From Sabulicella rubraurantiaca (lineage in GTDB: Bacteria; Pseudomonadota; Alphaproteobacteria; Acetobacterales; Acetobacteraceae), in contig NZ_JAFEUU010000008.1 of NCBI RefSeq assembly GCF_017355885.1, positions 158,234-222,233 on the forward strand: DNA of 64,000 nucleotides, in the 5' to 3' direction. Positions 1 through 8,059 of the stretch are shown here, in pieces. The stretch's first letter is position 1. Every line of letters starts with the position of its first letter. The translations under genes and the position numbers were made by a program. The notes below the pieces were generated by a model. It made no database searches, was not told where the DNA came from, and saw nothing but the letters and a program-made list of their open reading frames with translations.

Positions 1-1
1 C

Positions 2-208
2 GCGCCGCCCGGCACGCCGCGCCACATCGTGGATCGCCTTCATGCTGGAGTGCGCCACGCGCTTGGCACGTCGGCAGTAGCACGCCGCTTTGCGGCTATA
101 GGCGCTATTACGGTAGGCAGCGATCCCGACCGCTTCGCGGCTTTCGTGCGCGAACGCCGCGACGTCTATGGGCGCCTCGTCCGCGAGGCCAACATCACCA
201 TCGACTGA
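2..208 (+). CDS. Bug/TctC solute receptor, C-terminal part
   Basis: Open frame entering from outside the window and ending at the TGA at 206-208. The translation starts APPGTPRHIVDRL and ends REANITID, which is the usual C-terminal lobe of tripartite tricarboxylate transporter (Bug/TctC) periplasmic receptors: an APPGTP turn, then a helix, then a closing region around the second lobe. The N-terminus and signal peptide lie outside the window. It ends 11 bases before the SMP-30 gene, so the two are probably co-transcribed. Family assignment is confident from the motif; the substrate (a carboxylate in general for this family) is unknown. Confidence 0.75.
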   Translation, partial: APPGTPRHIVDRLHAGVRHALGTSAVARRFAAIGAITVGSDPDRFAAFVRERRDVYGRLVREANITID

Positions 209-219
209 CCGGAGACGCG

Positions 220-1119
220 ATGTTCGCCCCACCCCCCGAGCTGACACTCGACATCTGGACTGAGCTTCCCAGCGAATTTCATTCTGCCGGCCGCGAGTCG
301 GACTGGTTCTTTGGCAAAGACCATAAGACCCATTCTTTTCTCGAAGGTCCGGCCTTCGACGGTGGGGGCAATCTGTGGGTTTCCGATATCCCCTTTGGCC
401 GGCTGTTCCGTATCTCGCCGGAGGGCAGATGGACCTTGGCCGCCGAATATGACGGTGAGCCGAACGGCCTAGCTTTCGATACGGAGGGAAGGCTCTTCAT
501 CGCCGACCATCGACGCGGACTGATGGTGATGGAGCGGCCGTCCTCTGGCGAGGTAAGGCCGTTTCTTCCGCGCCTCAAGCGCGAGGGCTTCCGCGGGCTG
601 AATGACCTGATCTTTGATCGCGCTGGCGACCTGTACTTCACGGACCAGGGCCAAAGCGGCCTGCAAGATCCGAGTGGGCGACTGTACCGGCTGCGCCACG
701 GCACTGGTCATGTGGATTGCGTGCTGGATCGAATTCCAAGCCCGAACGGCCTCGTTCTTTCGCCCGATGAGCGCCACCTTCTGCTGGCCGTGACCCGCGC
801 GAACCAAGTGTGGCGCTTGCCGCTCCATGCTGACGGAACGACAAGCAAGGTCGCGGCCTTCATCCAGCTTTCGGGCGGCTTTGCTGGCCCAGACGGTCTC
901 GCCATGCACCGGGACGGCCGCCTGGCTGTGGCGCATTGCGGACTAGGGTCAGTGTGGCTGTTCAGCCGATTGGGTGAGCCGGTGCTGCGTCTGCGTGCGC
1001 CGCGCGGGCTCTCCACCACCAACCTGTGCTTCGGCGGACCGGAGGGCCGCACCTTGTATGTGACGGAAAGCGATACCGGCACCATTCTTCGGGCAGAGAT
1101 TCCGGGTGAGACACTTTGA
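220..1119 (+). CDS. SMP-30/gluconolactonase-family hydrolase
   Basis: 299 aa, normal length for a six-bladed beta-propeller of the SMP-30/gluconolactonase/LRE family, which hydrolyses sugar-acid or other lactones using a divalent metal. Metal-site positions are visible at the expected intervals: Glu42 in LEGPAFD, Asn128-Asp129 in GLNDL, Asn176 in SPNGL and Asp225 in GPDGL. No signal peptide, so cytoplasmic. The start is supported by GGAG upstream. The gene follows a Bug receptor directly, which suggests a catabolic module that imports an organic acid or lactone and opens the ring. The physiological substrate cannot be read from the sequence. Confidence 0.85.
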   Translation: MFAPPPELTLDIWTELPSEFHSAGRESDWFFGKDHKTHSFLEGPAFDGGGNLWVSDIPFGRLFRISPEGRWTLAAEYDGEPNGLAFDTEGRLFIADHRRGLMVMERPSSGEVRPFLPRLKREGFRGLNDLIFDRAGDLYFTDQGQSGLQDPSGRLYRLRHGTGHVDCVLDRIPSPNGLVLSPDERHLLLAVTRANQVWRLPLHADGTTSKVAAFIQLSGGFAGPDGLAMHRDGRLAVAHCGLGSVWLFSRLGEPVLRLRAPRGLSTTNLCFGGPEGRTLYVTESDTGTILRAEIPGETL

Positions 1120-1360
1120 CATTCTGGCCGCCGCGGCAGATTGAGCCTTCCTCGGGGCTCTGGCCTTTGGCTGGCGGCGACCTGGTCGCCGAAGACGGGG
1201 CTCACGAAATGATTTGCGCATCGGCCGATGCAAATAGAATGGCTGCAGACCAACGAGGTTGAGTGGTCGGCCCAGCTGCGGCCTGTTCCGGTTGAGGCTT
1301 TGAGGACGTTTAGGCCGTAGCGCGTCCATCGTATGTGTAGCTGCGGCTAGGCTTCTTCGA

Positions 1361-1469
1361 GATGAGCACGCGGGCCTCGGCCCGCGGCTCGGAACTACCC
1401 ACCCGCGCGGTTCACCGCGCCTTCCTCCCTCTCGCCTCCCGACGCCCCCGGCCGGGGTGGGTCCACCCG
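1361..1469. repeat. Dispersed hairpin-rich repeat, copy 1
   Basis: A 109-base block nearly identical to 3958-4067. It contains three consecutive self-complementary segments: CGCGGGC/GCCCGCG, GCGCGGT/ACCGCGC and CCCCGGCCGGGG followed by GGGTGGGTCCACCC. It lies upstream of an intact Bug receptor gene and immediately before a Bug receptor fragment. No protein coding is evident. It could be a REP/MITE-like element or a structured RNA. Confidence 0.7.
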
Positions 1470-1482
1470 CTGGTGGCGGCCG

Positions 1483-1623
1483 GTCGGCACCCCACCCGCG
1501 GTGATCGCGGCGTTGAACGACGCCTTCCGCAAGGTTCTGGAAGAGCCAGCCGTGCGGCAGCGCATCATCGATATTGGCGCCGTTTCGGTAGGTGGCAGCC
1601 CGGCCGCCGCACCCTCAAATTGA
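1483..1623 (+). pseudogene. Bug/TctC receptor C-terminal fragment
   Basis: A 46-codon frame starting within non-coding sequence and ending in TGA reads GTPPAVIAALNDAFRKVL, then a second-lobe segment with DIGAVSVGGSP. This is the same C-terminal Bug/TctC region seen at the left edge of the window, but without start codon, signal peptide or N-lobe. It abuts the dispersed repeat, so a recombination or deletion involving the repeat probably left it. It is unlikely to be expressed as a functional receptor. Confidence 0.65.
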
Positions 1624-1685
1624 CAATCGGGGCCGCGCCGCTTTGCTTATGACTGGCCCCGCGAGAGGGCGAGGAGGAAAACACC

Positions 1686-2660
1686 GTGAAGAAGCGCCAG
1701 ATCCTGCGCGCTGCTGCCGGCCTTGGACTGCTGGCCGCCCCCGCCTATGCGCAAGCGCCTTTCCCCAGTTCCAGCATCCGCATGGTGGTGGCGTTCCCGC
1801 CAGGTGGAAACACGGACATTTTTGCGCGCCTGTTTGCCGAGCCTTTCGGGCGGGCGCTCGGCCAATCCGTTGTCGTCGACAATCGCGGCGGGGCGGGCGG
1901 TCTCATCGGCTCGGGCGAGGTGCATCGCGCCCGACCGGACGGGTACACGTTGATCTTTCAAAGCCCGACGGCCGGGATCACCGGCCCACTCACACGTCGC
2001 GTGCCGCCCTTCGATCCCGTGACGGGGTTTTCGCACATCTCCATCCTCGGCATCACGCCGCTCGCCCTGGCGGTCAACCCACGGCTTGGCGTGAACAGCC
2101 TAGCCGAGTTGATTGCGATAATCCGCGCCCAGCCGGGCCGGCTCAGCTATGGCAGCTCGGGCATCGGCGGCGCCCCGCACCTCTCGACGGAGTTGCTGCG
2201 GATGCGGGCAGGCAACCTTGATGTGGTGCACGTGCCCTACCGAGGCTCCGGGCCGCTGACCCAGGATCTTCTCTCCGGCACGATCTCCTTCGCGGTGGAC
2301 GCCTTCACGACGCTGCTGCCCCAGCACCGCGAGGGGAAGCTCCGGATCATCTCCGTCTTCGGCGAGCAGCGCGCAGCGGTGGTGCCTGAGGTGCCGACCG
2401 CGCGCGAGAGTGGCTTCGACATCGTGACCCGCATCGCCAACTACCTAGCCGCCCCCCCCGGCACGCCGCCGGACCGGCTGGAGCGCCTGGCCGCTGCCGC
2501 TCGCGCTGCGATGTCCACGCCCGAGATTGCCCGCGCGCTGGAGGACATCGCCTTTGTGCCCGTGACGGATTCCACGCCCGAACGCGCGACGCGCTTCATC
2601 GCGGAGGAGGCGGCGCTCTGGGCCCCCGTCATCCGCGCCGCCAACATCGAGATCGAGTGA
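1686..2660 (+). CDS. Bug/TctC periplasmic solute receptor
   Basis: 324 aa with a GTG start preceded by GAGGAGG. Signal peptide with a twin-basic n-region (MKKRQ), a hydrophobic stretch and an AYAQA cleavage site at about residue 23. The mature part shows Bug hallmarks: FPPGGNTD near residue 40, a conserved NRGGAGG segment near 67-73, ARPDGYT, the GxPY-like VPYRGSGP near 180, and APPGTP in the C-lobe. It acts in the periplasm, normally delivering di- or tricarboxylates or related acids to a TctAB permease, but no TctA or TctB gene is present in the window. Only four bases separate it from the SDR gene, so the two form an operon. Confidence 0.9.
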   Translation: MKKRQILRAAAGLGLLAAPAYAQAPFPSSSIRMVVAFPPGGNTDIFARLFAEPFGRALGQSVVVDNRGGAGGLIGSGEVHRARPDGYTLIFQSPTAGITGPLTRRVPPFDPVTGFSHISILGITPLALAVNPRLGVNSLAELIAIIRAQPGRLSYGSSGIGGAPHLSTELLRMRAGNLDVVHVPYRGSGPLTQDLLSGTISFAVDAFTTLLPQHREGKLRIISVFGEQRAAVVPEVPTARESGFDIVTRIANYLAAPPGTPPDRLERLAAAARAAMSTPEIARALEDIAFVPVTDSTPERATRFIAEEAALWAPVIRAANIEIE

Positions 2661-2664
2661 GCGC

Positions 2665-3459
2665 ATGTTCAAGCTTACGGACAAGGTAGTCTTCCTGACC
2701 GGCTGCGGCTCGGTCGGCCCCGGCTGGGGCAATGGCAAGTCGATCGCGGTGCTCTTTGCGCGCCAAGGGGCGCGCATCTTCGGCGTGGACATCAATGAGG
2801 CGGCGGCGCGCGAGACGCAGGCGATCATCCAGGACGAGGGCGGCACCTGCGAGATCGCGACCGGCGACGTCACGGATTCCACCGAGGTGGCGCGGCTGGT
2901 CGAGGCCTGCATGGCGCGCTTCGGCCGCATCGACGTGCTGGTGAACAATGTCGGCAAGTCCGAACCCGCTATCCCCGGTGAGATGGACGAGGCGCTGTGG
3001 GACAGCCAGCTCGCCGTCAACCTCAAGAGCGCTTTCCTCTGCTGCCACGCGGTGCTGCCGATCATGCAGAAGCAGGGAAAGGGAGCCGTGGTCAGCATCG
3101 CCTCGACGGCGGGCATTCGCTACACGGGCAAGCCCCAGGCGGCCTATTCGGCAGCCAAGGCGGGGCTGATCCATTTCAGCAAGACCACCGCCATTACCTA
3201 TGCTCCGCGCGGTATCCGCATGAACTGCGTGCTGCCAGGCCTCATGTACACGCCGCTGGTGGCCAAGCTCGCCGAGCAATTTGCGGGCGGCGACCTGGAG
3301 GGGTTTGTGGCGAAGCGCAACGCCGCCGTTCCCATCGGCCAGATGGGCGAGGGATGGGACGTGGCCCATGCCGCGCTGTTCCTTGCTTCTGACGAGGCGA
3401 AATACGTGACCGCAACGGAACTCGTCGTCGATGGTGGGTTGACGGCTTCCACCCGTTGA
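2665..3459 (+). CDS. Short-chain dehydrogenase/reductase
   Basis: 264 aa, standard classical SDR length. Nucleotide-binding TG...G..G motif at residues 12-25 carries a small insertion (GPGWGNG). NNVG lies at 94-97, the catalytic Ser probably at 147, and the YSAAK signature gives Tyr161 and Lys165. VDGG near the C-terminus is also typical. Asp42 after the second beta strand (GVDIN) favours NAD(H). It starts 4 bases after the Bug receptor gene and is probably translationally coupled, so it likely oxidises the imported acid or alcohol. The substrate is not deducible. Confidence 0.88.
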   Translation: MFKLTDKVVFLTGCGSVGPGWGNGKSIAVLFARQGARIFGVDINEAAARETQAIIQDEGGTCEIATGDVTDSTEVARLVEACMARFGRIDVLVNNVGKSEPAIPGEMDEALWDSQLAVNLKSAFLCCHAVLPIMQKQGKGAVVSIASTAGIRYTGKPQAAYSAAKAGLIHFSKTTAITYAPRGIRMNCVLPGLMYTPLVAKLAEQFAGGDLEGFVAKRNAAVPIGQMGEGWDVAHAALFLASDEAKYVTATELVVDGGLTASTR

Positions 3460-3540
3460 TTGCGGCACGCTGTCTAGAACCCGCTTCGAAGCGGGGGGCG
3501 ATTGGATCTGAGGCGAGGTGAGCGGCGGCGGTCTGCAGCG

Positions 3541-3812
3541 TTCGAGGGGTGTCTGACGTCCTTCAAGCGCGTCGCTGATGCCAACACGGTCTGCGCCGAA
3601 CTCGTGGGCCCAAAGCCGGGCCAGCGCGGCTTCGCCGTGCAGCCTCGGCGCTGGGTGATTGAGCGACCTTTGCCTGGACGGCGCGATGCCGTCGCCTCGC
3701 ACGCGACCACGAAGCCACTCCCCAGCTCCGCCATCGCCTTCTTCGTGATTGCCGCAGCCACCGTCCTGCTCAGGCGCTTGGCAAGGACGTTACGAAGCGG
3801 GCTTTCAGTCGC
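3541..3812 (+). pseudogene. IS5-type transposase C-terminal remnant
   Basis: The translation contains GFAVQPRRWVIER, matching the C-terminal block of IS5-group DDE transposases (RRWVVERTFAW then RCRRLAKD). After VIER the reading frame shifts: the next frame gives FAWTARCRRLARDHEA, and a return shift gives AATVLLRRLAR. At least two frameshifts and no N-terminus, so it is dead. A 14-bp-arm inverted repeat candidate was not found. It marks an old insertion between the SDR gene and the third receptor. Confidence 0.55.
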
Positions 3813-3957
3813 GCGTTGCACCCACGATGACGCCATTCACCGAGGCATGAAAAGCGCCTGGGCGCTCACGCTCTTCCAGCGCCGCCGGCCAATCATTTAC
3901 GGCTTCGGCCGTCACAGTCTCCGCTTCGGCCGCGCCTGTCGCAGGGCGTCACGACGG

Positions 3958-4067
3958 GATGAGCACGCGGGCCTCGGCCCGCGGCTCCAAAATACCCACC
4001 CGCGCGGTTCACCGCGCCTTCCGCCCTCTCGCCTCCCGACATCCCCCGGCCGGGGTGGGTCCACCCG
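3958..4067. repeat. Dispersed hairpin-rich repeat, copy 2
   Basis: A 110-base block aligning with 1361-1469 over its whole length with one indel and few substitutions (GGAACTACC against CAAAATACC, and one changed base between the second and third hairpins). All three hairpin arms are conserved exactly. Like copy 1 it lies a few hundred bases upstream of a Bug receptor gene. Confidence 0.7.
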
Positions 4068-4313
4068 GCGGGTAGAGGTCGAGGCGAGCCATCAAATCAA
4101 TCCTGGAAGAAAGCGCGGCGGCCGGAGCCGCCAGCGCCCTCAGGCGGGGTTCTACGCGGCTATTCTTCAGGTTTTGGTTGAAGCACTTGATGCAGATGCG
4201 GAACACGCCCAGGCAATCCGGCCAAACCTCTTGGCAAAATCAGCGCAACCATGGCCTGATCAAAGGAGACCGGCGTCGCCAGACACGCCGGAAATACTCA
4301 GGGAGGTTCATCC

Positions 4314-5291
4314 ATGTCACGGCTGACGCGCCGCTGTGCGCTTGCGACCCTTGGCGCCATGGGCAGCGCTTCCACGCTCTCCGTGCCCGCCCTAGGCCAG
4401 TCGCGTTTCCCTGATCGGCCAATTCGCCTCATTGTTCCATGGCCCCCTGGGGGTTCAACGGACGGCCAGATGCGCGCCATCGCGGAGGTCGCATCGCGGC
4501 ATCTCGGCCAGCCAATCGTGATCGAAAACAAGCCTGGTGCGGCCGGCACGTTGGGCGCGCTTGCCCTGAAGGATGCAAGGCCCGACGGCTACACCTTGGC
4601 GCAGCTGCCGATCTCCGTCTTCCGCCTGCCGCACATGATGGACCGGCCCAACTTCGACCCGCTGAAGGACTTCACGTATGTCCTTCATGTCACAGGCTAC
4701 TTGTTTGGTGTTGTCGTCCGTGCCGACAGACCTTGGCGGACCTGGCAGGACTTCCTCGCCTACGCCAAGGAGAATCCGGGCAAGGTGACCTACGGCAGTC
4801 CGGGCGTGGGCACCTCTCTTCACATCACGATGGAGCAGATCGCCCAGCAACTCGGGATCAACTGGACGCATGTCCCATTCCGCGGCGGTTCCGAGAACAT
4901 GCAGGCCACCCTCGCGGGGACGATTGATGCCACGGCCGACTCCACGGGCTGGGCGCCCCTGGTCGAGGCCGGCAGGCTGCGTCTCCTTGTGGTCTGGAGC
5001 GCCGAGCGTTCGAAGCGCTTTCCCGAGATTCCCACGCTCCGCGAGACGGGCACCGACATCGTCTCCGCCTCTCCCTACGGCTTTGCCGGGCCGGCTGGAA
5101 TGGATAGGGGAGTGGTCGAGATCTTGCACGATGCCTTCCACAAGGCGCTCTTTGACCCCACTCATCTGCAGGTCATGGAGCGCTTCGATATGGCGCCATG
5201 GTATCTGAACAGCGCCGACTACACCGCTTTCGCCGAGCGCCTCTACCGAGACGAAGGCGAAATGGTCCGCCGCCTCAACCTGCGCGTCTGA
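4314..5291 (+). CDS. Bug/TctC periplasmic solute receptor
   Basis: 325 aa, ATG preceded by AGGGAGG. Signal peptide MSRLTRRCALATLGAM with a twin-arginine-like n-region and ALGQS cleavage at about 29-30. Mature features: WPPGGSTD, ENKPGAAG, ARPDGYT, VPFRGGSE, and a C-lobe ending LNLRV. Clearly paralogous but not closely similar to the receptor at 1686-2660. No permease genes adjoin. It forms a single-gene unit closed by a strong hairpin terminator. Confidence 0.9.
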   Translation: MSRLTRRCALATLGAMGSASTLSVPALGQSRFPDRPIRLIVPWPPGGSTDGQMRAIAEVASRHLGQPIVIENKPGAAGTLGALALKDARPDGYTLAQLPISVFRLPHMMDRPNFDPLKDFTYVLHVTGYLFGVVVRADRPWRTWQDFLAYAKENPGKVTYGSPGVGTSLHITMEQIAQQLGINWTHVPFRGGSENMQATLAGTIDATADSTGWAPLVEAGRLRLLVVWSAERSKRFPEIPTLRETGTDIVSASPYGFAGPAGMDRGVVEILHDAFHKALFDPTHLQVMERFDMAPWYLNSADYTAFAERLYRDEGEMVRRLNLRV

Positions 5292-5307
5292 CTAAAGAAA
5301 AGAATCG

Positions 5308-5348
5308 GGCGACGGGGAGGGGGAAAAGCCAATCCCCTCCCCGTCGCC
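5308..5348 (+). terminator. Intrinsic-type terminator
   Basis: Perfect 15-bp stem (GGCGACGGGGAGGGG pairing with its complement) with an 11-base loop, 16 bases after the receptor stop. It is followed by GATGAAAAAC rather than a T-run, so on the plus strand it is a strong hairpin without a good U-tract. AAAGAAAAGAAT precedes it, which would give a U-rich tail on the minus strand for a transcript arriving from 5375. Confidence 0.7.
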
Positions 5349-5374
5349 GATGAAAAACAAGAGGGCAGAGAGGC

Positions 5375-5914
5375 TTAGCGCAAAGCTTGCGGCCCGGGCG
5401 CTCGGGTGTCGCGCGTGATCACGAAGAGGGCGATGTGCATGCGCGAGCGCCGCAGAGTCTCCACGAGCCATTCATTCGACCCCGCGAGGATCGTGCAGTT
5501 CGTCGCCGACGTGTGCGGATCCAGCGCATGGGCGGGAATGCCGTGCGCGGCCGAGGCGCGGGACGCGATCTGCGTGTGACCAGGCTGGACGCAAAGCACG
5601 GGCGCCGGTGTGGGCATGTTCGGCACGGCGCGTCGCATCAGCACCAGGATGTCCGTGGGCCAGGGCCCGGCATCGCGGGGTGCGGACTGACGGGCGGGTC
5701 GGGGCTGGGATGGCTGGGCCTGGGGGCGCGGCTGGGTGGCCGAAGGTGCGCCCTGTGTTCGGCTCTCCGCGCGCGGCGCGGTTTGCGGTGCCGGGGCTGC
5801 GGGCTCGCTGCGGCGGGCGGGAGCCATCTCGAACTCATCGAGACGAAGGGCTTGGGCTTGGGCCGAGGTCGAGACGGCAGGGGCAGCCAGCCCGGCGAGC
5901 AAGAGATGACGCAT
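5375..5914 (-). CDS. Secreted proline-rich hypothetical protein
   Basis: 179 aa. A clear signal peptide, MRHLLLAGLAAPAVSTSAQA, is followed by a low-complexity Pro/Ala/Gln/Arg-rich linker (about residues 30-80) and a C-terminal globular part with three cysteines. The start has AGGAG at a good distance. The gene lies 29 bases downstream of another secreted-protein gene (5944-6357) on the same strand, so they form an operon. I do not recognise a family. Periplasmic location is inferred. Confidence 0.6.
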   Translation of the reverse strand: MRHLLLAGLAAPAVSTSAQAQALRLDEFEMAPARRSEPAAPAPQTAPRAESRTQGAPSATQPRPQAQPSQPRPARQSAPRDAGPWPTDILVLMRRAVPNMPTPAPVLCVQPGHTQIASRASAAHGIPAHALDPHTSATNCTILAGSNEWLVETLRRSRMHIALFVITRDTRAPGPQALR

Positions 5915-5943
5915 GCAGTTCGCTCCTGGTGGAATGAGAGGGG

Positions 5944-6357
5944 TCAGCGCGGCAGGCGGACGAGGCTGGAAAAGCCCTCGCCTTCGCTCCAGCCGGTGAT
6001 GGCGCGCGGGATGGGCGGCTCGGAGGGTGGCAAGCTGGGGCGCTGGCTGGACGGCAGCCGGGCCTGATGCCGCGCGAGCGGGGCCACGACGGCCGGATCA
6101 GCGGGAATCGGCGGGGGCGGCTTCCAGCGCTCGCCGCCCGACCGGCCTGCCTCGCCCGTGGAAAGGCCAGAGGTGGTGCCGCCCCGCGCGCTGCGGCCGG
6201 AGCCGCCGGAGAACACGCCCAGTCCCCCTGTGTCCGCACCGGTGGCAGGAGAGCGCTGCGCAGGCGCGGAGGGGCCTGCGATCCAGGGATAGGGTTGAGC
6301 CGCCAGGGGCGATGAAAGCACGGCCAGGGCGGCCGCCAGCAGCAAGGGGCGAGGCAT
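5944..6357 (-). CDS. Secreted hypothetical protein, Pro/Gly/Ser-rich
   Basis: 137 aa from the ATG at 6357, chosen because it has GGAG upstream and begins with a signal peptide (MPRPLLLAAALAVLSS then AAQPYPW). The frame stays open to 6477, but that extension lacks signal-peptide character. The mature part is low-complexity (Gly/Ser, then PPPPIPADP) with a short C-terminal segment GWSEGEGFSSLVRLPR. No family recognised. It is first in a two-gene unit with 5375-5914. Confidence 0.55.
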   Translation of the reverse strand: MPRPLLLAAALAVLSSPLAAQPYPWIAGPSAPAQRSPATGADTGGLGVFSGGSGRSARGGTTSGLSTGEAGRSGGERWKPPPPIPADPAVVAPLARHQARLPSSQRPSLPPSEPPIPRAITGWSEGEGFSSLVRLPR

Positions 6358-6487
6358 CAAGGTCTCCGTTCGGAGGCCGAAGTGTTCCCGCCTGACTGTT
6401 GCGCTAGACCAAGCCGTCAGTCCGCCGTGAACCTCTCTCGGGGCTGTGGGTGGCAAGACGTCTGGCCTTTCGGGCAAGGCATCGGCT

Positions 6488-6775
6488 TCACAGCAGCTGC
6501 TCCCAGTCCCGCCGTCCTTGGAGGACGCGCACGATCAGAACCCCTTCCCTGTCGATCAGATAGACAATGAGATGTGACTGGTAGGGGTGCAGGCGAACTG
6601 ACGGGTCGAGTTCGCGCCGCTCACGAGCCATACGCGGGTTCGCAGCGATCAGTTCGAAGGCAGCGATCAGACCTGCATGGTAGCGCTCGGCCTGCGTCAG
6701 CCCGAATTCTTGGTACCCGCGAACATAGACGGCGATGATGTCATCATCTGCCTGAAGCGTCGTTCTATACGCCAT
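6488..6775 (-). CDS. parE: ParE/RelE-superfamily toxin
   Basis: 95 aa, ParE length. It has the ParE fold signature: an N-terminal helix region (QADDDIIAVYVRGYQEFG), a central basic patch with MARERRELDPSVR, the HPYQSHLIVYLID strand and a C-terminal VLQGRRDW. ParE toxins poison DNA gyrase. It overlaps the upstream antitoxin gene by 11 bases, the classic arrangement with the antitoxin first. It could instead belong to another RelE-like class; ParE is preferred because of the ParD-like partner. Confidence 0.85.
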   Translation of the reverse strand: MAYRTTLQADDDIIAVYVRGYQEFGLTQAERYHAGLIAAFELIAANPRMARERRELDPSVRLHPYQSHLIVYLIDREGVLIVRVLQGRRDWEQLL

Positions 6776-7025
6776 GATCCCGCGAGGCTTTGGTGGCTTG
6801 GTCTCGCGCCGCTTCCAAGATCTCGGATGCAGACCGAGGGCTGACGCCGCTGTTGATGCCCTCCGTGACCAGCGCCTGCAATTCGGCCAGGTGGTCCGCC
6901 CGCTCCTGGTCCCGGCGGATCAAATCGCGCACGTAATCGCTCGCGTTGCTGTAGCGCCCCGTTCTGGCCTGTGCCTCGACCCAATCCTTCATCGCATCGG
7001 GCAGAGAAACATTCATCGTCGCCAT
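6765..7025 (-). CDS. parD: ParD-like antitoxin, ribbon-helix-helix
   Basis: 86 aa. The N-terminal MNVSLPDAMKDWVEAQ followed by GRYSNASDYVRDLIRRD is the ParD/CC2985 ribbon-helix-helix pattern. The acidic C-terminal half would wrap the toxin. First gene of the parDE pair and overlaps parE by 11 bases. Such antitoxins repress their own promoter; an imperfect palindrome just upstream (7056-7072) is a candidate operator. Confidence 0.88.
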   Translation of the reverse strand: MATMNVSLPDAMKDWVEAQARTGRYSNASDYVRDLIRRDQERADHLAELQALVTEGINSGVSPRSASEILEAARDQATKASRDHGV

Positions 7026-7055
7026 GGCAGCCTCCGTCCGCTTTCATGGCAAAGA

Positions 7056-7072
7056 TTGGCAAAATTTGTCAA
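7056..7072. promoter_or_regulatory. Candidate parDE operator
   Basis: TTGGCAAAATTTGTCAA is a 17-base near-palindrome (14 of 17 positions symmetric) placed 31 bases upstream of the parD start. An extra TGGCAAAG half-site sits beside it. Autorepression through such a site is usual for ParD, but binding here is inferred from position only. Confidence 0.4.
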
Positions 7073-7118
7073 AGGTCAAGTTTCCCCTGGTGCCCTCCCA
7101 GGGAGCCCATGAAGCCTC

Positions 7119-7412
7119 TCAACAGGGCTTCAGAACGATGAGCTTTTGGGCGGGGCGGGTAATACCGGTATAAAGCCAGCGCTTGAACTGCTCGCGGTCC
7201 GTCACTTGGCCGAAGCGATTGCGCTCACCAGGCGGGTCGAGCACGAGCCCCACCGAGCCGAAGCCAGAACCTTGGGCCTTGTGCACCGTGGCGGCGTAGC
7301 CCCAGCTGACTTCGATGGCGCCCAGCGCCACGGCCACGCGGGCGTCACGGCGGAGAAGCTCGGCCGAAATCGCCTTCTTCTCGGCCAGAGCCTCGTCCTC
7401 GAGGATACGCCG
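7119..7412 (-). pseudogene. UvrD/RecD-like helicase C-terminal fragment
   Basis: The frame reads RRILEDEALAEKK, then GAIEVSWGYAATVHKAQGSGF, DPPGERNRFG and WLYTGITRPAQKLIVLKP. This is the terminal motif block of superfamily 1 helicases (motif V TVHKAQG and motif VI YTGITR). Walker A and all upstream motifs are missing. Upstream the same frame is only out-of-phase SRAP coding sequence, so this is a 3-prime remnant joined to the SRAP gene. It has no independent function that I can support. Confidence 0.65.
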
Positions 7413-8047
7413 GGTGTGCGGTTCCCCTTCGACACGATCATCATCTCCGCGTCCGGCAGCGGCCGCTGCAGCGCCTTGGCCTCTTCCCAGGGCGCTTCCA
7501 GCCAAGTCTCCATCTCCTCCGGCTTGCTCAACAACACCGGCATGGCCTTGGGATGGATGGAGCCAACGACGTCGTTCGCGTCACAGGTCAGAAAGCCATA
7601 AAGCTCGTGCTCGCCCTCAACAGGGCTCGACTTCGGCCCGCGCGTGCCAGTCCAGGTCGTCCAGATCCCGGCAAAGGAGAAGGGCGGCCTGTCTTCCGAC
7701 AAGGCGAACCAGACAGGCGTCTTCTTGGGCTTGGTGTCCTCCCACTCGGCGAACGAGGTCATCGGCACCAGGCAGCGGTGAGCGGGCCCAAGCCAGCGGC
7801 GCCAGTGCGGGCTGCCGGTGTTGCGGATGTTGGTCACGGGGTGGCCACCATATTGCTGGGGGCCGGGCATGCCCCAACGCATCATCGTCATCTCGCGATC
7901 GCCGCCCTCCAGCCGTCGCACCACGGGCGCCATGGAGTCCGGGTAGATGGACGGCAGCGACGGTAGGTTTCCGGTGCGGTCGCGGCTCACCCGCATCAGC
8001 TCGACCAGCGCCCGCTGATTGCTGCTCATGCTGTAGAGATTGCACAC
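7202..8047 (-). CDS. SRAP/YedK (HMCES-like) peptidase with out-of-frame tail
   Basis: 281 aa as open frame. Residues 1 to about 212 are a nearly complete SRAP protein: catalytic Cys2 (MCNLYSM), VTNIRNTGSPHWRRWLGPAHRC, TSFAEWE, and the active-site His in GSIHPKAMPVLL. Family members shield abasic sites in single-stranded DNA by thiazolidine crosslinking through Cys2. From about residue 213 (GNRTPG) the sequence is Arg/Ser-rich and corresponds to the helicase fragment read in the wrong frame, so the original stop codon has been lost. The SRAP core may still work with the appended tail. A small ORF ends 12 bases upstream. Confidence 0.8.
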   Translation of the reverse strand: MCNLYSMSSNQRALVELMRVSRDRTGNLPSLPSIYPDSMAPVVRRLEGGDREMTMMRWGMPGPQQYGGHPVTNIRNTGSPHWRRWLGPAHRCLVPMTSFAEWEDTKPKKTPVWFALSEDRPPFSFAGIWTTWTGTRGPKSSPVEGEHELYGFLTCDANDVVGSIHPKAMPVLLSKPEEMETWLEAPWEEAKALQRPLPDAEMMIVSKGNRTPGVSSRTRLWPRRRRFRPSFSAVTPAWPWRWAPSKSAGATPPRCTRPKVLASARWGSCSTRLVSAIASAK

Positions 8048-8059
8048 CCCCCTGCCCTC

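Noticed and set aside
2629..3702. 357-codon minus-strand frame opposite the SDR gene
   Set aside because: The SDR motifs establish the plus-strand gene; the minus frame is its shadow.
3502..4326. 274-codon plus-strand frame across the IS5 remnant and the repeat
   Set aside because: Only residues near GFAVQPRRWVIER have family similarity; the rest crosses non-coding repeat.
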